Shown here: piece after piece, positions 1 through 10,600 of the stretch
Position numbering within the stretch: position 1 is the first letter of the stretch
Layout: each line of letters opens with the position of its first letter
Assembly (NCBI GenBank): GCA_039000515.1
Contig: JBCFYV010000012.1
Coordinates: forward strand, 28,161,390 to 28,225,389
Direction: 5' to 3'
Source of the DNA: Timema cristinae
Lineage: Eukaryota; Arthropoda; Insecta; Phasmatodea; Timematidae
DNA: 64,000 nt
Notes under the pieces: generated by a model
Told to the model about the DNA's origin: nothing
Database searches by the model: none
What the model saw: the letters and a program-made list of their open reading frames with translations, nothing else
Program-made: the position numbers and the translations under genes

Positions 1-2170
1 GAATTATGGTTATTATTTTTGTTTCTGTTGTATATTAGAGAGAGCACTTTTTATTAAAGTTCACATGAAACAATTTTCATCTTAATGCATAAATGGTATT
101 ACAATGATTTGAAAAATACTTTTTAACGTTTTTAATTATATTATATCCTTTATAATATTAAGTTAAATAAAAAATCAACTTATTATTTTGAGAAATTCCC
201 TTTTCTCGCTGCATTGTTTAGTTAACTATAGACTTATTCAAACGGTAACAAATAATTGTTGATAGCTACAAATGGTACTAAAATAATTTTCATATATTTT
301 ACATATAGTTATGTTATCTTAAACTGTCACTTTTGATAGATAACATTTATAAAAATAATATATAATACTATTAAATAATATATAATAATACCATATGCCT
401 ATACAAGGGACGTACAAAATAACAATAAGAAAAAAAACCCAGAAAATTGCAGTGTGACCCATATGAACAATGCATATATATATGGGTGTGTGTGTGTGAA
501 CTTTATCCAGCCAGATCGCTTCACATATATACCTAAGTTTTAAAAAGGAATAATTATTAAATGGCAAGAGGTAATTTTTTTAATGTGACAAAATCGGTAA
601 AGTTCTGGGGAGGATGACCACATTAAACATAAATCAGAGTTGGGCGATTTGATTTTAATTTATTTAGATGAGTAATTAGAAGTTTTAACAATACAATTAT
701 ATATATATATTTCACAAAAATAATTAGCAACTTTAATACTCCAACAATATGATAGGTATATTTGCAAAATAAAAATATAATATTGTTATTATTGAGAACA
801 AACTTAACTATCCAAGGAATGTAAAATAGAGTTTAACTGCATTTAATAATCTTCACAAACTATTATTCAGAAACCTTCAAACAAAATATACAAACAGAAT
901 CTCTCTGATCTTTAATTTTTAAAATTAATAACAATGATTTCAATACGTATACAGAAAATCATAAAAGAGTTAAGAAAAATTTAAAAAACGCAATAAAGCG
1001 AATATTGCGTCAATACCCCACTTATCATTATATGATTATATATAAAAATCCACCCCATTTATCTATTAATTCATGTTAGTGCAGATGGACTAAGAAACTC
1101 TCATCTTTAAACACCGTAAATAATGTATTAAATAAGTAATATTAAATATTGACCAACAAGGAACAATTTATTTGAACAAAGTTTCCTTCGATATCAATTC
1201 AACTATGCCATAAGGGCCAACATAGTCTTTTTTTCAACATTTAAAATCATATATCATAACGTATTTTTCAATGTTTTATTATATCGTCGTTAAAAATACT
1301 AAACATGTCAATCAAAAAAAATTACGAAATAATTATTATATATCATTAACCAATAAAGTCTCAGAATAATTAATGTAGAATTTTTTTTACAAGACGCGAA
1401 TTCAATACTAATATTTGAAGTTTTGAAAACGAATCTTTAAAGTCATTCTGAAGGAGAACAATAAAATATCAAGGTTCAAGCTTTAAATCATTCAGAATCT
1501 ATATTCTGAAAATTGAATGTCTTAGTATTTGAAGAACGTTCATAAGATTTAAAAAAAAACTACTTTTATTTTAATACTATCCATGACTAAAAAAAGTAAA
1601 GATTTAATATGTTATGAATATCTACGTTGAAACAATACATTTTGATCAGAAAAGCCGAAAAAAGAATTTTATAAGGCTTACATTTTCCAGGACAAGAAGT
1701 GTTCCCGGTGAGAATCCAAACAAGAGTAAACTACAAGGGTAAAATCACCTGTTTATATTCAATCCGCAGCTCAGCTTGAAACATCATAGAAAGGAATAAG
1801 GAAGGGGTAGGGGAGTGAAGCAACACAAATGGAGAGAACCTTCTGGATGACAGTACTATTTTACACGTCTTTCTAAGGCGTGCTAGTGGCCGAGTTTAGA
1901 ACTATCTCTGTATCCCGGCAATTCCTTTAGTCAGCAGGGCTTATTGACGGGGCTCAATCGTGCTTTATTGGCCGTCATGTTGATATTTAGGTTAAATGGA
2001 GTTATATTTGGTCAAATGCTGGCAGGGGTGAGTAGGCCTAATACTAACCATAATTAAATGATTTATATATAATATTTGTGTTCTTGTCTCTTGTAACTTC
2101 GATGATTGAATAATATATATAATTTATATTATTGTCTCTCGTAACTACGGCGATGGTACAATACACTACA
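1..2170. other. AT-rich non-coding stretch, no gene seen
   Basis: No long open frame with a recognisable motif is present. There is a short TA/GT microsatellite around 472-499. The part from about 1680 to 2010 is less AT-rich than its surroundings and looks non-repetitive, but I cannot assign it. The only open frame of any size, on the minus strand at 319-567, is low-complexity hydrophobic sequence typical of translated AT-rich DNA. Confidence 0.6.
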
Positions 2171-2172
2171 TA

Positions 2173-2988
2173 CTGGGTGTGACAGAGCGTATTGGCACAT
2201 TTAATAACAATATTCTATTTATATACAATTTTTTTTCAAACAATGTTCTTAAAATGGCCACCATTATATGTAACACCTAGTATGCCCTTCTCTAATCTTG
2301 ACATGAACTTGCGCAATGAGTATTTTTGAATTACTTCAACTTCCACCACACAAGAAAAAGTCCGGACCTGTTAAGTCTGGTGAACATGGTGGTCAGGCGA
2401 TGTCCCCAAATGGTAAAACGAGATGTCCAGGAAACATTGTGTTAAGTACCTCAATTAATGTTTCATATTTCAGAGCCCCGAACCCCAACGTAAGTGCAGG
2501 GTTACCAACAACATGAGGTTCCAGAAAGATGTGGCAGCGGCCCACGCTACCCGAACATCAATTGAAGTACTTCACAATGTTTCCTGGACATTTCGTTTCA
2601 CGATTTGGGGACATCGCCTGGCCACAACAATCACCAGACTTAGCAGCTCCGGACTTTTTCTTGGGAAGCCTGTTGAAGAGTATTGTTCAAACGATTCTCA
2701 CAAAACAATTAGTAACTTAAAGTAATAATTTGGGTGGAAGTTGAAGAAACTCAGCAAGAGGCATTGTTCAAAAACATGTCAAGATTCGAGAAGCACATAC
2801 AAAAATGTTTTGTATATATTGTATTAGTTGCCACCTTAAGGATATTACTTTTTTAAATGAAAAATTCAAGAGTATGTAAAAAATTGTCAATTTTTATTTT
2901 TATTTTAGGCTTAATTTGAAGCATTTTAAAGTTGAAATTGCAAAGATATAGAGTTATTAAATGTATCAACACTTTCTGACCCACTCTG
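2173..2988 (+). mobile_element. Tc1/mariner-like element with degraded transposase
   Basis: The ends form imperfect inverted repeats: the left end at 2171-2207 and the reverse complement of 2954-2990 agree at about 28 of 37 positions and share the run ACATTTAATAAC. Each end is flanked by TA (2171-2172 and 2989-2990), the Tc1/mariner target duplication. Inside, on the plus strand from about 2513 to 2880, are fragments in several frames of a transposase C-terminal region, including RFGDIAW, SPDLAAPDFFLG and a tail containing RFEKHIQKC. I recall these from transposases often annotated in insects as transposable-element Tc3-like. The element is only 816 bp and frame-broken, so it is a deleted, inactive copy. 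Confidence 0.65.
2513..2880 (+). pseudogene. Tc1/mariner-like transposase C-terminal fragment
   Basis: Two overlapping frames (starting 2513 and 2529) each carry part of the same DDE-transposase C-terminal region. The first has AHATRTSIEVL, the second FPGHFVSRFGDIAW followed by SPDLAAPDFFLGSLLKS, and a third stretch from about 2740 encodes QQEALFKNMSRFEKHIQKC. The frame changes and stops show it is dead. The segment after the conserved SPDL motif is where the last catalytic acidic residue normally lies. The N-terminal DNA-binding half is missing. It lies inside the inverted repeats at 2173-2988, which supports its origin from that element. Confidence 0.6.
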
Positions 2989-3469
2989 TACATACATATA
3001 CATAAAAACCTAATCACCTGGTTCCCTTACAGGGTAGGCAAAAAACTGTGCCTTTAACTCAAAACAACAATTCCATAGTTGATCTATCCTCACTAGCTTT
3101 CTCCACACTTTGTAATGTAACTGACTTGCCCCTAAAGAATATGTGAAAGCATTTCCAATAATATCGTCCTAATTTTATAAACGTATCTTATTTTATTTAA
3201 ATTATATATTAAATTACGTGGCGCTTAAAGCACTTCTTCTTCTAAATAGGCAAAAGCCACAGCAGTGACGTCACAGAGCGTGTGACGTTGATAGAGTCAA
3301 TTTGACAATTTAAGGTTTTTAAATAATAACTTCCTGTTCTGGAAAGTCCGAATAGAGATTTTAAAAGGTAATTTGAGGCAGCTTCCGGATCTCGGACCTT
3401 CTACTGCGACAGAGATATTTTTTGTTGTATTTTTAATTTTTTATAACATCTTCCTGAATGTTCTTTTGA

Positions 3470-3692
3470 GGTGAGTTATATACTCGGCGTGGTGCAGTAG
3501 ATCACGCAGTGTCAGAACATCAGTAGATCACACAGTGGCTCATAGAGTGGCTCACTAGCTTCGTACGTTCGTGTTATCATTATCAGTCGCGTCTCGAAAT
3601 TATTAACATGATCAGTTTTACGATCAAAACAATAGTGACATTAAAATAAAATCACATCTAACCTAATAATTGTGTATTATTTCAAGAGTTCA
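3470..3692 (+). mobile_element. Possible decayed LTR end (gypsy-like)
   Basis: The sequence ends with a polyadenylation-like AATAAA around 3644 and then TTCAAGAGTTCAACA, directly followed by a primer-binding-site-like motif (ATTGGCGCTCAATCAC). An initiator-like TCAGT occurs near 3582. This arrangement resembles the 3' end of an insect gypsy-type LTR followed by the primer binding site. No partner LTR or target duplication is visible, so the left boundary is a guess. Confidence 0.3.
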
Positions 3693-3873
3693 ACAATTGG
3701 CGCTCAATCACAGGGCTATAATTACCAATTATATCATCAAGTTACCGAACCGTTTTAATTAGTGCTCGATCACGGGGCAATATTGTCAGCTAATTAAACA
3801 GAAACACATCAATTAGCGCCCAATGCGCAACGAATAAAACTATAATTCTTCAACTAGCACCCATCGCGGTGCA
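3693..3873 (+). repeat. Four primer-binding-site-like degenerate repeats
   Basis: Four related motifs occur in a row at about 3693-3716, 3756-3777, 3810-3831 and 3851-3873. Each has the shape CAAYTRGYRCYCAAT followed by a CG-containing word. Spacing is roughly 63, 54 and 41 bp. They are separated by AT-rich linkers containing AAACAGAAAC. The first directly follows a possible LTR end. Repeated primer-binding-site-like words in a retroelement leader are the simplest reading. Confidence 0.45.
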
Positions 3874-4596
3874 CGAAGTAAACAGAAACTCTTCAACTTA
3901 CCTATCTTTGCATAATCCCTTTGCATCAACATCAATACACTGATTCAAACAATTTATTTTATCCTTAAAACTCTTAATGTTTTTTCTTTTTCCCAAATCC
4001 GTATACAACATTTATCCACGTATTATATGGTCTACCCCTTCGTTTTGATCCACACACTCTACCTTCATATATTTTCTTCGTCACTCGATCCATCTCAAGG
4101 CCTAAGATCTACGGGCCATCAAACATTGAAGCCAAAAAACGCTAGTATCTCTCTATATTAGCAAGCGTGAAATTCAAATACTGGAAATAAGTTTGAATCA
4201 CAAAGCTTTTATTTTTATTTTTAATAATATAAATACCATTGAAAATAATTAATAGTTTGAAAAAATAATCTTATTTTTAATAAACACTTCAACAATAATA
4301 ATTGTTTGCTAATGAGTGTAAAAACATTTAAAGTTGATTAAAAATGCTAAATATATATATTATATTTACATATATTATCTCTATATGCATTATATTGTAT
4401 TGAAATGGAGGGAAGATAAATTGTTATAAATAAAATATATTAGAGCAGTTGTTTACAACCTTTCACACGATTTGACCCCAATTTTGGTCCCTGGGATCAT
4501 CACGACATCTTGATCACATAAAAGTATTTACATACTGGTGATCAATAATTATTTTTTCACTGCACGTACGGCTATCCGCATTTAATTACAGTTGTT
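3874..4596. other. AT-rich non-coding stretch
   Basis: No gene is seen. Near 4444 there is a short sequence (AGTTGTTTACAACCTTTCACAC) resembling the terminal repeat of hAT elements, but no matching opposite end or duplication was found. Confidence 0.5.
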
Positions 4597-4740
4597 AAGT
4601 AGGTAGAATTTAGAGGAAATGTATTCTTATTTACTTGGAGGGAGAAGTGAAACCATATAGGAAGTATCACTTCCTGTACATCCGGCCAAAATCTGAATCC
4701 CAACCTCCCCGTCCCCAAGAAACCAAATGAACGTGACGTT
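4597..4740 (-). mobile_element. tRNA-derived SINE fragment (family 2)
   Basis: On the minus strand this contains a B-box-like GGTTGGGATTCAGATTTTGG preceded by ACGGGGA, and further down a sequence matching the body of the copy at 52535-52720 (GGAGGTTGGG, then a purine-rich segment ending at ATTTCCTCTAAATTC). The tRNA-like A box is weak and no target duplication is obvious. It is an old, diverged copy. Confidence 0.4.
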
Positions 4741-5254
4741 AAGCCCCCGTGCTCACTGATACATGTTTTAATTACAATAAATTGCTTATGCCTATGTAAT
4801 ATAATACGAATGTAATTAGTATGTTGAAAAAGAAAATCATCCAATCCAGTGGTATTTTGGATGGAATATTACTGTATAAGCGCAACTCACCCAAATAATA
4901 ATCTGCTACAGTCAGCTAAGTCAGAGTTGTGTAATCAAAAGTAACACAAGCAGTTTTTTCTAATCATTATAACCGCTTACATTAATTATACTAATTTGGA
5001 TTGTTCACCTTCCTAAATTAATTCTTATAGATGAAAAAAGTAATTAATATAAGCCTAATATAAGCGAAACAAGTCATGTAACGACATCCGAAGTATACCA
5101 TGACCCCAAATACTGTATTACTGTATTAAAGTTGGAGAGCGGTAAGGCACTAGTCTTATAAACTATCTTAAGACAGCTGAGGGAATTCGTGTTTGACTCG
5201 TATAGGTTGAGATTTGGAATAATTTGTCTGTGTATTAATTATCCGACACCTTTT
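4741..5254. other. Unassigned AT-rich stretch
   Basis: Nothing recognisable apart from scattered AT-rich words. Confidence 0.5.
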
Positions 5255-5425
5255 ATCAGTTGGTAGCGTGTGTGTCTACTGAACTAAGGGTCCCGGCTTT
5301 GATTCCTGGTATGTCTGAAAGTGTATCATTGGTAAAATGTGGGCTTAACCTTCACAGTCACACGGCCAGGCACTGGATGTTGTGCCTGTCCCAGTCTTAA
5401 GTTCTGATCTGATCTTATCTGATCG
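5255..5425 (+). mobile_element. tRNA-derived SINE-like fragment
   Basis: A tRNA-like head is visible: an A-box-like TCAGTTGGTAGCGTGTG near 5258-5275 and a B-box-like GGCTTTGATTCCTGG near 5295-5310. The tail ends with repeats of TCTGATC around 5404-5425. It directly abuts the R1-like LINE fragment. It differs from the better defined SINE family at 50969-51255. Confidence 0.45.
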
Positions 5426-5426
5426 A

Positions 5427-5766
5427 CCAAGAGAATGATAGACATATAGTAGGAATAGTTGTTGACATCTCAAGGGCGTTTGATATTTTATGGTGGCCAG
5501 CGCTATTTGAGCGCCTGAATGAATTAAAATGTTCCAGAATCTTATATCGGAGCTTAATGGACTAATGTCAAACTAGATATGCAAGCCTGAGATTTCCGGG
5601 AATAGACCTACAGAGGAAGTTAACTAGGGGGGTATCTTCAAAGATCAGTGAGTGGACCAATCTTATGGGACATCGGTCTGGAGCCTGGGATTCTGGAACT
5701 GGAGGCGGTCCCTGAGACAAGGGGTGTGGTTGCCTTCGTGGATAGCATCCTCATTACTGTCAAAGG
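5427..5766 (+). pseudogene. R1-clade LINE reverse transcriptase fragment (5' part)
   Basis: Translation across this segment shows reverse transcriptase motifs of the R1 clade: VVDISRAFDILWWPALFERL near 5460-5515, then RFPGIDLQRKLTRG near 5590-5630, and the active-site region VAFVDSILITVKG near 5730-5766. The usual FADD core reads FVDS (5735-5746), so the catalytic aspartate pair is damaged. Stops and frame changes occur between the motifs. The LINE is 5'-truncated. It stops at the AAGG duplication of the gypsy element and resumes in frame at 17392. A R1-type element would normally insert in 28S rDNA; here it is a dispersed copy. Confidence 0.75.
5763..5766. repeat. Target-site duplication AAGG, left copy
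   Basis: The four bases before the 5' LTR (AAGG) recur immediately after the 3' LTR at 17392-17395. Four bp is the usual duplication length for gypsy-type integrases. A fifth matching A makes the boundary ambiguous by one base, but the TG...CA rule favours this placement. Confidence 0.85.
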
Positions 5767-6024
5767 TGTGACACGAGCCCAAGGACCTCCTTAGAATACC
5801 GTCCCATGTTTAGTCATTATCATTTTTTTCTGGCTGGACTATGACTCCCCCGACATCACGCGGTTTGCACAGGATCAAATAGTCATGTGAAAATAAAACA
5901 TTGATATTTATTCAGGCCAAATATATATTTTTTTAGGCCTCTGTTGTTGGTTCCGCCCTAACAGAGTTCGTTATCTCAATGTTCTTTGGGGCGTGGAATA
6001 TCAAAAGTTCAATTGAGGTAGAGA

Positions 6025-6034
6025 TATATAAAAG
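6025..6034 (+). promoter_or_regulatory. LTR TATA box
   Basis: TATATAAAAG, a strong TATA match, lies about 259 bases into the LTR. Transcription would be expected to start roughly 25-35 bases downstream, near 6055-6065. The identical copy in the 3' LTR is at 17045-17054 and could drive transcription into the flanking LINE remnant. Confidence 0.6.
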
Positions 6035-6141
6035 ACCCGATCTAGGAACGGACGGTTGGTCGTCGCCTTTTAGAGGGGTACTCATTGTTCGAGCGTGGTC
6101 TTTCCGTCCTGTCACCCTGCAACCTCACCAAGTTATCATAT

Positions 6142-6271
6142 GTAAGTACCGCACCACTAACTTTAATACATTGTTACCATCATTATGTAATTTCTTTTTG
6201 TCTGAATATACTGTAATACACATTGTTCCACTGACATCTTTTGACGCCCGCCTTGTCCCAACTCCCATCAG
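6142..6271 (+). promoter_or_regulatory. Candidate 130-bp intron inside the LTR leader
   Basis: GTAAGT at 6142 is a perfect donor. The candidate acceptor is the pyrimidine-rich CCCAACTCCCATCAG ending at 6271. A branch-point-like CTGAC occurs near 6232, about 38 bases upstream of the acceptor. The donor could alternatively pair with AG acceptors just upstream of env (TTTAG near 11938 or TTACAG near 11946) to give an env message. No transcript evidence is available. Confidence 0.35.
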
Positions 6272-6373
6272 GATCGGATCCAACTAGTGTGGAACCCATG
6301 ACATGCCTCGTGGATTAACCACGCTACCGTCTTCCGTACTAGTTGGACGCATACGCAAGGGTCGTATGACAAA

Positions 6374-6390
6374 TGGTGGCAGCTGATGGG
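6374..6390 (+). promoter_or_regulatory. Primer binding site, tRNA-Leu type
   Basis: TGGTGGCAGCTGATGGG starts two bases after the 5' LTR. The first ten bases are complementary to a tRNA 3' end GCTGCCACCA, which I recall from the tRNA-Leu(AAG/TAG) family. The remaining bases fit less well. This is where minus-strand DNA synthesis would begin. Confidence 0.7.
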
Positions 6391-6703
6391 ATCCTGTGGG
6401 ATGTGATGGAATTTTGTGGGATTTGGACTCGGCAGGTGGGATAGATCTTGTGGGACTTGGAGACATAAAGTTTGGAGTGCCAATACAGGGATGGTGGGTC
6501 AACAATACATTGAGGAACAGGAACTTGTGGTGGCTAGGAGTTCACAATGAGGACCCGCAACTTGAAATTGATAGTTTAATTAACAGGAAACGGGGAATAA
6601 GACTTGACTGACTTCCAAACAGGACGAGACTAAGCAATCATTCCATACTCGGGCCCTGAAGCTAAATGCCACGAGTCAATAGGGCCACGTCCCCGAACTG
6701 GTC

Positions 6704-7663
6704 ATGGCCGACCCGGTAGTGGTTCCCTCCATTTTAGCACCTAGCCCCGAATTTGCTCAGTGGATGATTTACATTGAACCTTTTGGTGATGAGGTAGGGC
6801 AGAATATCAGTACTTACCTTGAGTCGATCGAACAGGTGGGTCAGCTAGGTAAATGGTCGAATGAAGATAAAATAAGGGTCGCCAAATTTAGATTAAAGGG
6901 AGAAGCTTTAAAACTATGTGCATACAAACGAAAGAATAAAAGCCATCCAAGAATGGGAAGAGTTCCGAACCGCTCTCAGGGATTCTTTTAGGCGGATCGA
7001 GCCAAAGATTCATGCTGTTTACCGACTGTCCAATTGTACCCAGAAGCACGGCGAGACCATTAGAGATTACGCAACCCGACTGAGACTTGTGGGCAGAGGT
7101 ACCGTTGAACTGGACCCGAGAACCCCGAGGAAAATAGAGTCAGGACTAAGGTACTAGAGGAGAGTTTACTTGCTCAGTTCCTAAAGGGGATGAGAGCTTC
7201 ACTACAAAGATTTGTGTTATCTAAGGCCCCCACCAATTTTGAGGAAGCTATTAATATGGCAGAGGCGGAAGAAAGAAATGAGCTCATGGTTGGGAAGACC
7301 TCCCAAACCATGGCTTTGGGCCACGAACCCCAGCAGCCTGCCTCGCTCCAGTTGAAACGAGATAAGATAAGGATGAACGATAAGTGTTATACTTGTAACA
7401 AAACAGGCCATTTTGCACGTGAATGTAGGCAACCAGTGCGAAACCGTAGGAACCACCCACCCCTGAGAACGTGTTTTAGATGCAACAAGACCGGTCACGT
7501 ACACACACAGTGCAAGGTCCCAGTCTGCTACAACTGTAACCGAGTAGGTCACAGAAGCACGGAATGTCGCGCAGGACAATTTAGGCGCCCGCCTTTAAAC
7601 GCGCCCCGCCCCCCTTTCGTTCCCCAGGCAAGGGAGGCAAGTTCCTCGCAAGAAAGCCGTTAG
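6704..7663 (+). CDS. gag polyprotein, broken by two frame shifts
   Basis: Gag forms the virus-like particle and binds the RNA genome. The ATG at 6704 opens frame 2, beginning MADPVVVPSI, with capsid-like helical sequence containing YLESIEQVGQLGKW. Coding then moves to frame 3 from about 6918 to about 7115 and returns to frame 2 for the rest, ending at the TAG at 7661-7663. The nucleocapsid end has three CCHC knuckles of CX2CX4HX4C spacing (CYTCNKTGHFAREC, CFRCNKTGHVHTQC, CYNCNRVGHRSTEC) followed by a basic Pro/Arg tail. Without the shifts it would be about 320 residues, within the gypsy range. The shifts may be real damage or uncorrected base-count errors. Pol begins in the -1 frame at its 3' end. 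Confidence 0.88.
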
Positions 7664-10600
7664 TCCATAGTTTGCAGTTGGGTCCTAGCATAAACATAAA
7701 ATGTTCTGTTGGGAACAAGCCTTGTAGGATGTTTATTGATTCAGGCTCAACCGTGACGCTTGTTAAGAGGAGTTTTGTACATGGGGTAAAAACTAGATTA
7801 GAACCAGCTCCAAATAACTTTAGATTATTTACAGTTACTGGAGATGAGCTGATGATTGAGGGAATGGCATGGATAACTTTCAATATTTTGAACTATCACT
7901 ACCCCTTTTATTGTGCCGTGTGTGGTGATAATGCTGCTTTTGACACAGAGGTGCTAATAGGGAGCGATTTTATGGTCAAATATGGTGTTGATGTGTGTGT
8001 GAGTCAGAAACTTATTAGAGTAGGAGATATTGAGGTCCCCTATGCAGAGAGGTCTAGAGGACCGGCGTTGGGAATAGTAATAGGAGAAAAGTATAGATTG
8101 GGAGATGCCAGCTCCCGAGCTCGAAATGGCGGCCCCTCTCAGAGAAATCCGTTGGCACATGAGCCCCTGTTGGGTGTAAATGGGACTGATCACCCCCTTT
8201 CTGCCCAACAAATGAGACGCAGTGAGTCAACTGGAAAACTGAGACAAAGAGATAGCGATGTTCGTACTGCAGACGAATTTTGTCCTTCTCCTGCGCCCCA
8301 GATTAAAGATGCTCGAGACAAGGGTGGACGCACCCGGGATACACCAGCCCAATTAAACGATATTCTCCTTTGCACCAGGAAGGCTATGACTATTCAGCCC
8401 CAAACGATTAGTTTTGGTTTTGTAGGACTAGGTGACGCGGAGCTCAGTACTGGCCAAGGCCTGCTAGAACCGGTCGACCTACCATTCCCAGATGTTGAGA
8501 TTAGCAGTGCTGTATTTGATTTAACTCGAGATAAGTGTGTTCCCGTGCAGATTGTTAATAGGAGCAATGAACAAATTAAGTTGTCCCGAGGGATTGCCCT
8601 GGGAAAAATAGAGTCTGTATATAAGTTCCGAGAGTCGCCCCTCCCCGCTGAAGATGAAGATAAATTGGTTGGGCTAGCACTAGACTACCCCCTTATTAAG
8701 GAGACCCAGAGTGGATTGGTAAGGCAGGTTAACGCTGGTTCGAGGGAACCAAGCACAAAGGAATCGTCTAGAGGAGTAGAGGAGGACATGATAACTAGCC
8801 CTATAGAGGTAAAAGAGGAGATGACTTATTTCGATTTTGTAGAAAATGCTTGTGAGAGATCAGAACTAGCAAGTTTATTATCCCTTGATCACCTAGGCCC
8901 AGAGGAACGCGCTCAGTTAGTACGACTCATAGATTCATATCATGATGTTTTCTTAACCAAGGGTCGAAGATTAGGTTGCACTGATAAGGTGGAGCACTAT
9001 ATTGACACGGGTGATGCGCGCCCTATTTACAGACCCCCTTATCGCGTTCCTCACAGTCAAAGACCCGTACTCCAGGAACAAATCAATATAATGTTATCTG
9101 AGGACGTGATTGAACCTTCAAATTCCCCGTGGTCGGCTCCTTTAATTTTGGTGGCGCAAAGAAAGACCGACGGTGCTATTAAGTATAGGCCTTGTGTTGA
9201 CTATAGGGCCTTGAATTCCGTAACCAAAAGAGACGTTTTTCCCTTGCCTAATATTCATGAAACCTTCGATATGTTAGGTGGGTCCCAATATTTTAGTATT
9301 ATTGATATAGCTAGTGGATATTGGAATGTACCCGTTGCCCTTAAGGATAGGGAAAAAACAGCCTTCTCAACACCAGACCATCATTATCAGTTTCGAAGAT
9401 TAGCGTTTGGGCTCGTCAACGCGCCTAGTACATTTTGCAGGCTCATGACTAATACTTTGACTGGCTTGATAGGAAAAATTTGTTTCTGTTATTTAGATGA
9501 CGTAATAATATTTTCACAAACCAAGAGTGAGCACCTTCAGCGTTTAGAACGGGTATTAGAAAGGCTAAGGGAAGCCAAACTGACTATTAGGCCCGATAAG
9601 TGTAGATTTCTGTTACAAAAGGTGAGATATTTAGGATATGTTGTCACACCAGCGGGGATCGAACCTGACGATTCCAAGGTTGAAGCAATAAAGAAGTACC
9701 CCCGTCCAAGAACTGCGAAGGAAATACGTCAGTTCCTAGGACTAGTAGGATTTTACCGGCGCTTCATCCCAAATTATTCTAAGCTGGCTAAGCCACTTAC
9801 TTCTTTAACGAAGAACGAGGCAAAATTTGTTTGGAAGGACGAGGAAGAAAACTCTTTTGAAACCTTGAGACAGAGTCTTTGTTCAAAACCGGTTCTGAGA
9901 TACCCTGACTTTAATGAACCCTTTATTGTCACGTGTGACAGTTCAGGGACCGCCATAGGTGGCGTGTTGTCACAGAAAGTTCAAGGCAAGGAACACCCTA
10001 TATATTTTTTTTCGCGCCAGTTGAACAAAGCGGAGATAAATTACTCCACTACTGAACGGGAGTGTTTGGCCGTTGTGTTTGCTATCAAGAAACTGAGATG
10101 TTATCTGTATGGTCGAAAGTTCAAGATTGTGACCGACCACCGGCCTTTAAGGTGGCTCTTATCTCTGAGGGACCCTAGTTCACGCCTCGCTCGGTGGGCT
10201 TTGTTGCTTTCGGAACACGACTTTGAGATTGAGCACTCTCCAGGTCGATCTATAAGTCAAGCCGATGCGCTTTCCAGAATACCTGTTCACTCCTTGACCC
10301 CTGGCTATGAACCTGTCTGGGATCGAGCACACATACGAGAAGAACAGCGCAAGGACCCTAAACTAACAAATGTCATACGTGTAGCTGAACAGGGAAATAA
10401 CGGAGGTGACTTTTACTTAGATCAGGAAGGTCTTCTTTACAAACAAAGGAAACCAAATGAGCGAAGAGACCGCCTCGTAGTCCCTGCCTCCATGACTTTT
10501 AAGGTTATGAGTACATACCACGATCTCCCCTTTTCAGGCCATCAGGGCGTTGCCAGGACCTATGATCTTGTTCGATCTATATTCCATTGGGATTGCATGT

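Larger units (their letters stand above)
5767..6371 (+). repeat. 5' LTR (605 bp)
   Basis: It begins TGTGACACGAGCCC and ends GTCGTATGACA. Its sequence matches 16787-17391 with no difference that I could find by line-by-line comparison. A TATA box (TATATAAAAG) is at 6025-6034. An AATAAA is at 5892-5897, but it lies upstream of the TATA box and so is not in the usual R/U5 position. A strong splice-donor word GTAAGT at 6142-6147 and an acceptor-like CCCAACTCCCATCAG ending at 6271 lie downstream of the TATA box. The 102-codon open frame at 5979-6287 is incidental. Confidence 0.95.

Noticed and set aside
5979..6287. 102-codon open frame in the LTR, repeated at 16999-17307
   Set aside because: It spans the TATA box and LTR signals, and is duplicated only because the LTRs are identical.
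7217..7579. 120-codon antisense frame opposite gag
   Set aside because: It is the shadow of the CCHC-knuckle coding sequence; cysteine-rich by complement.
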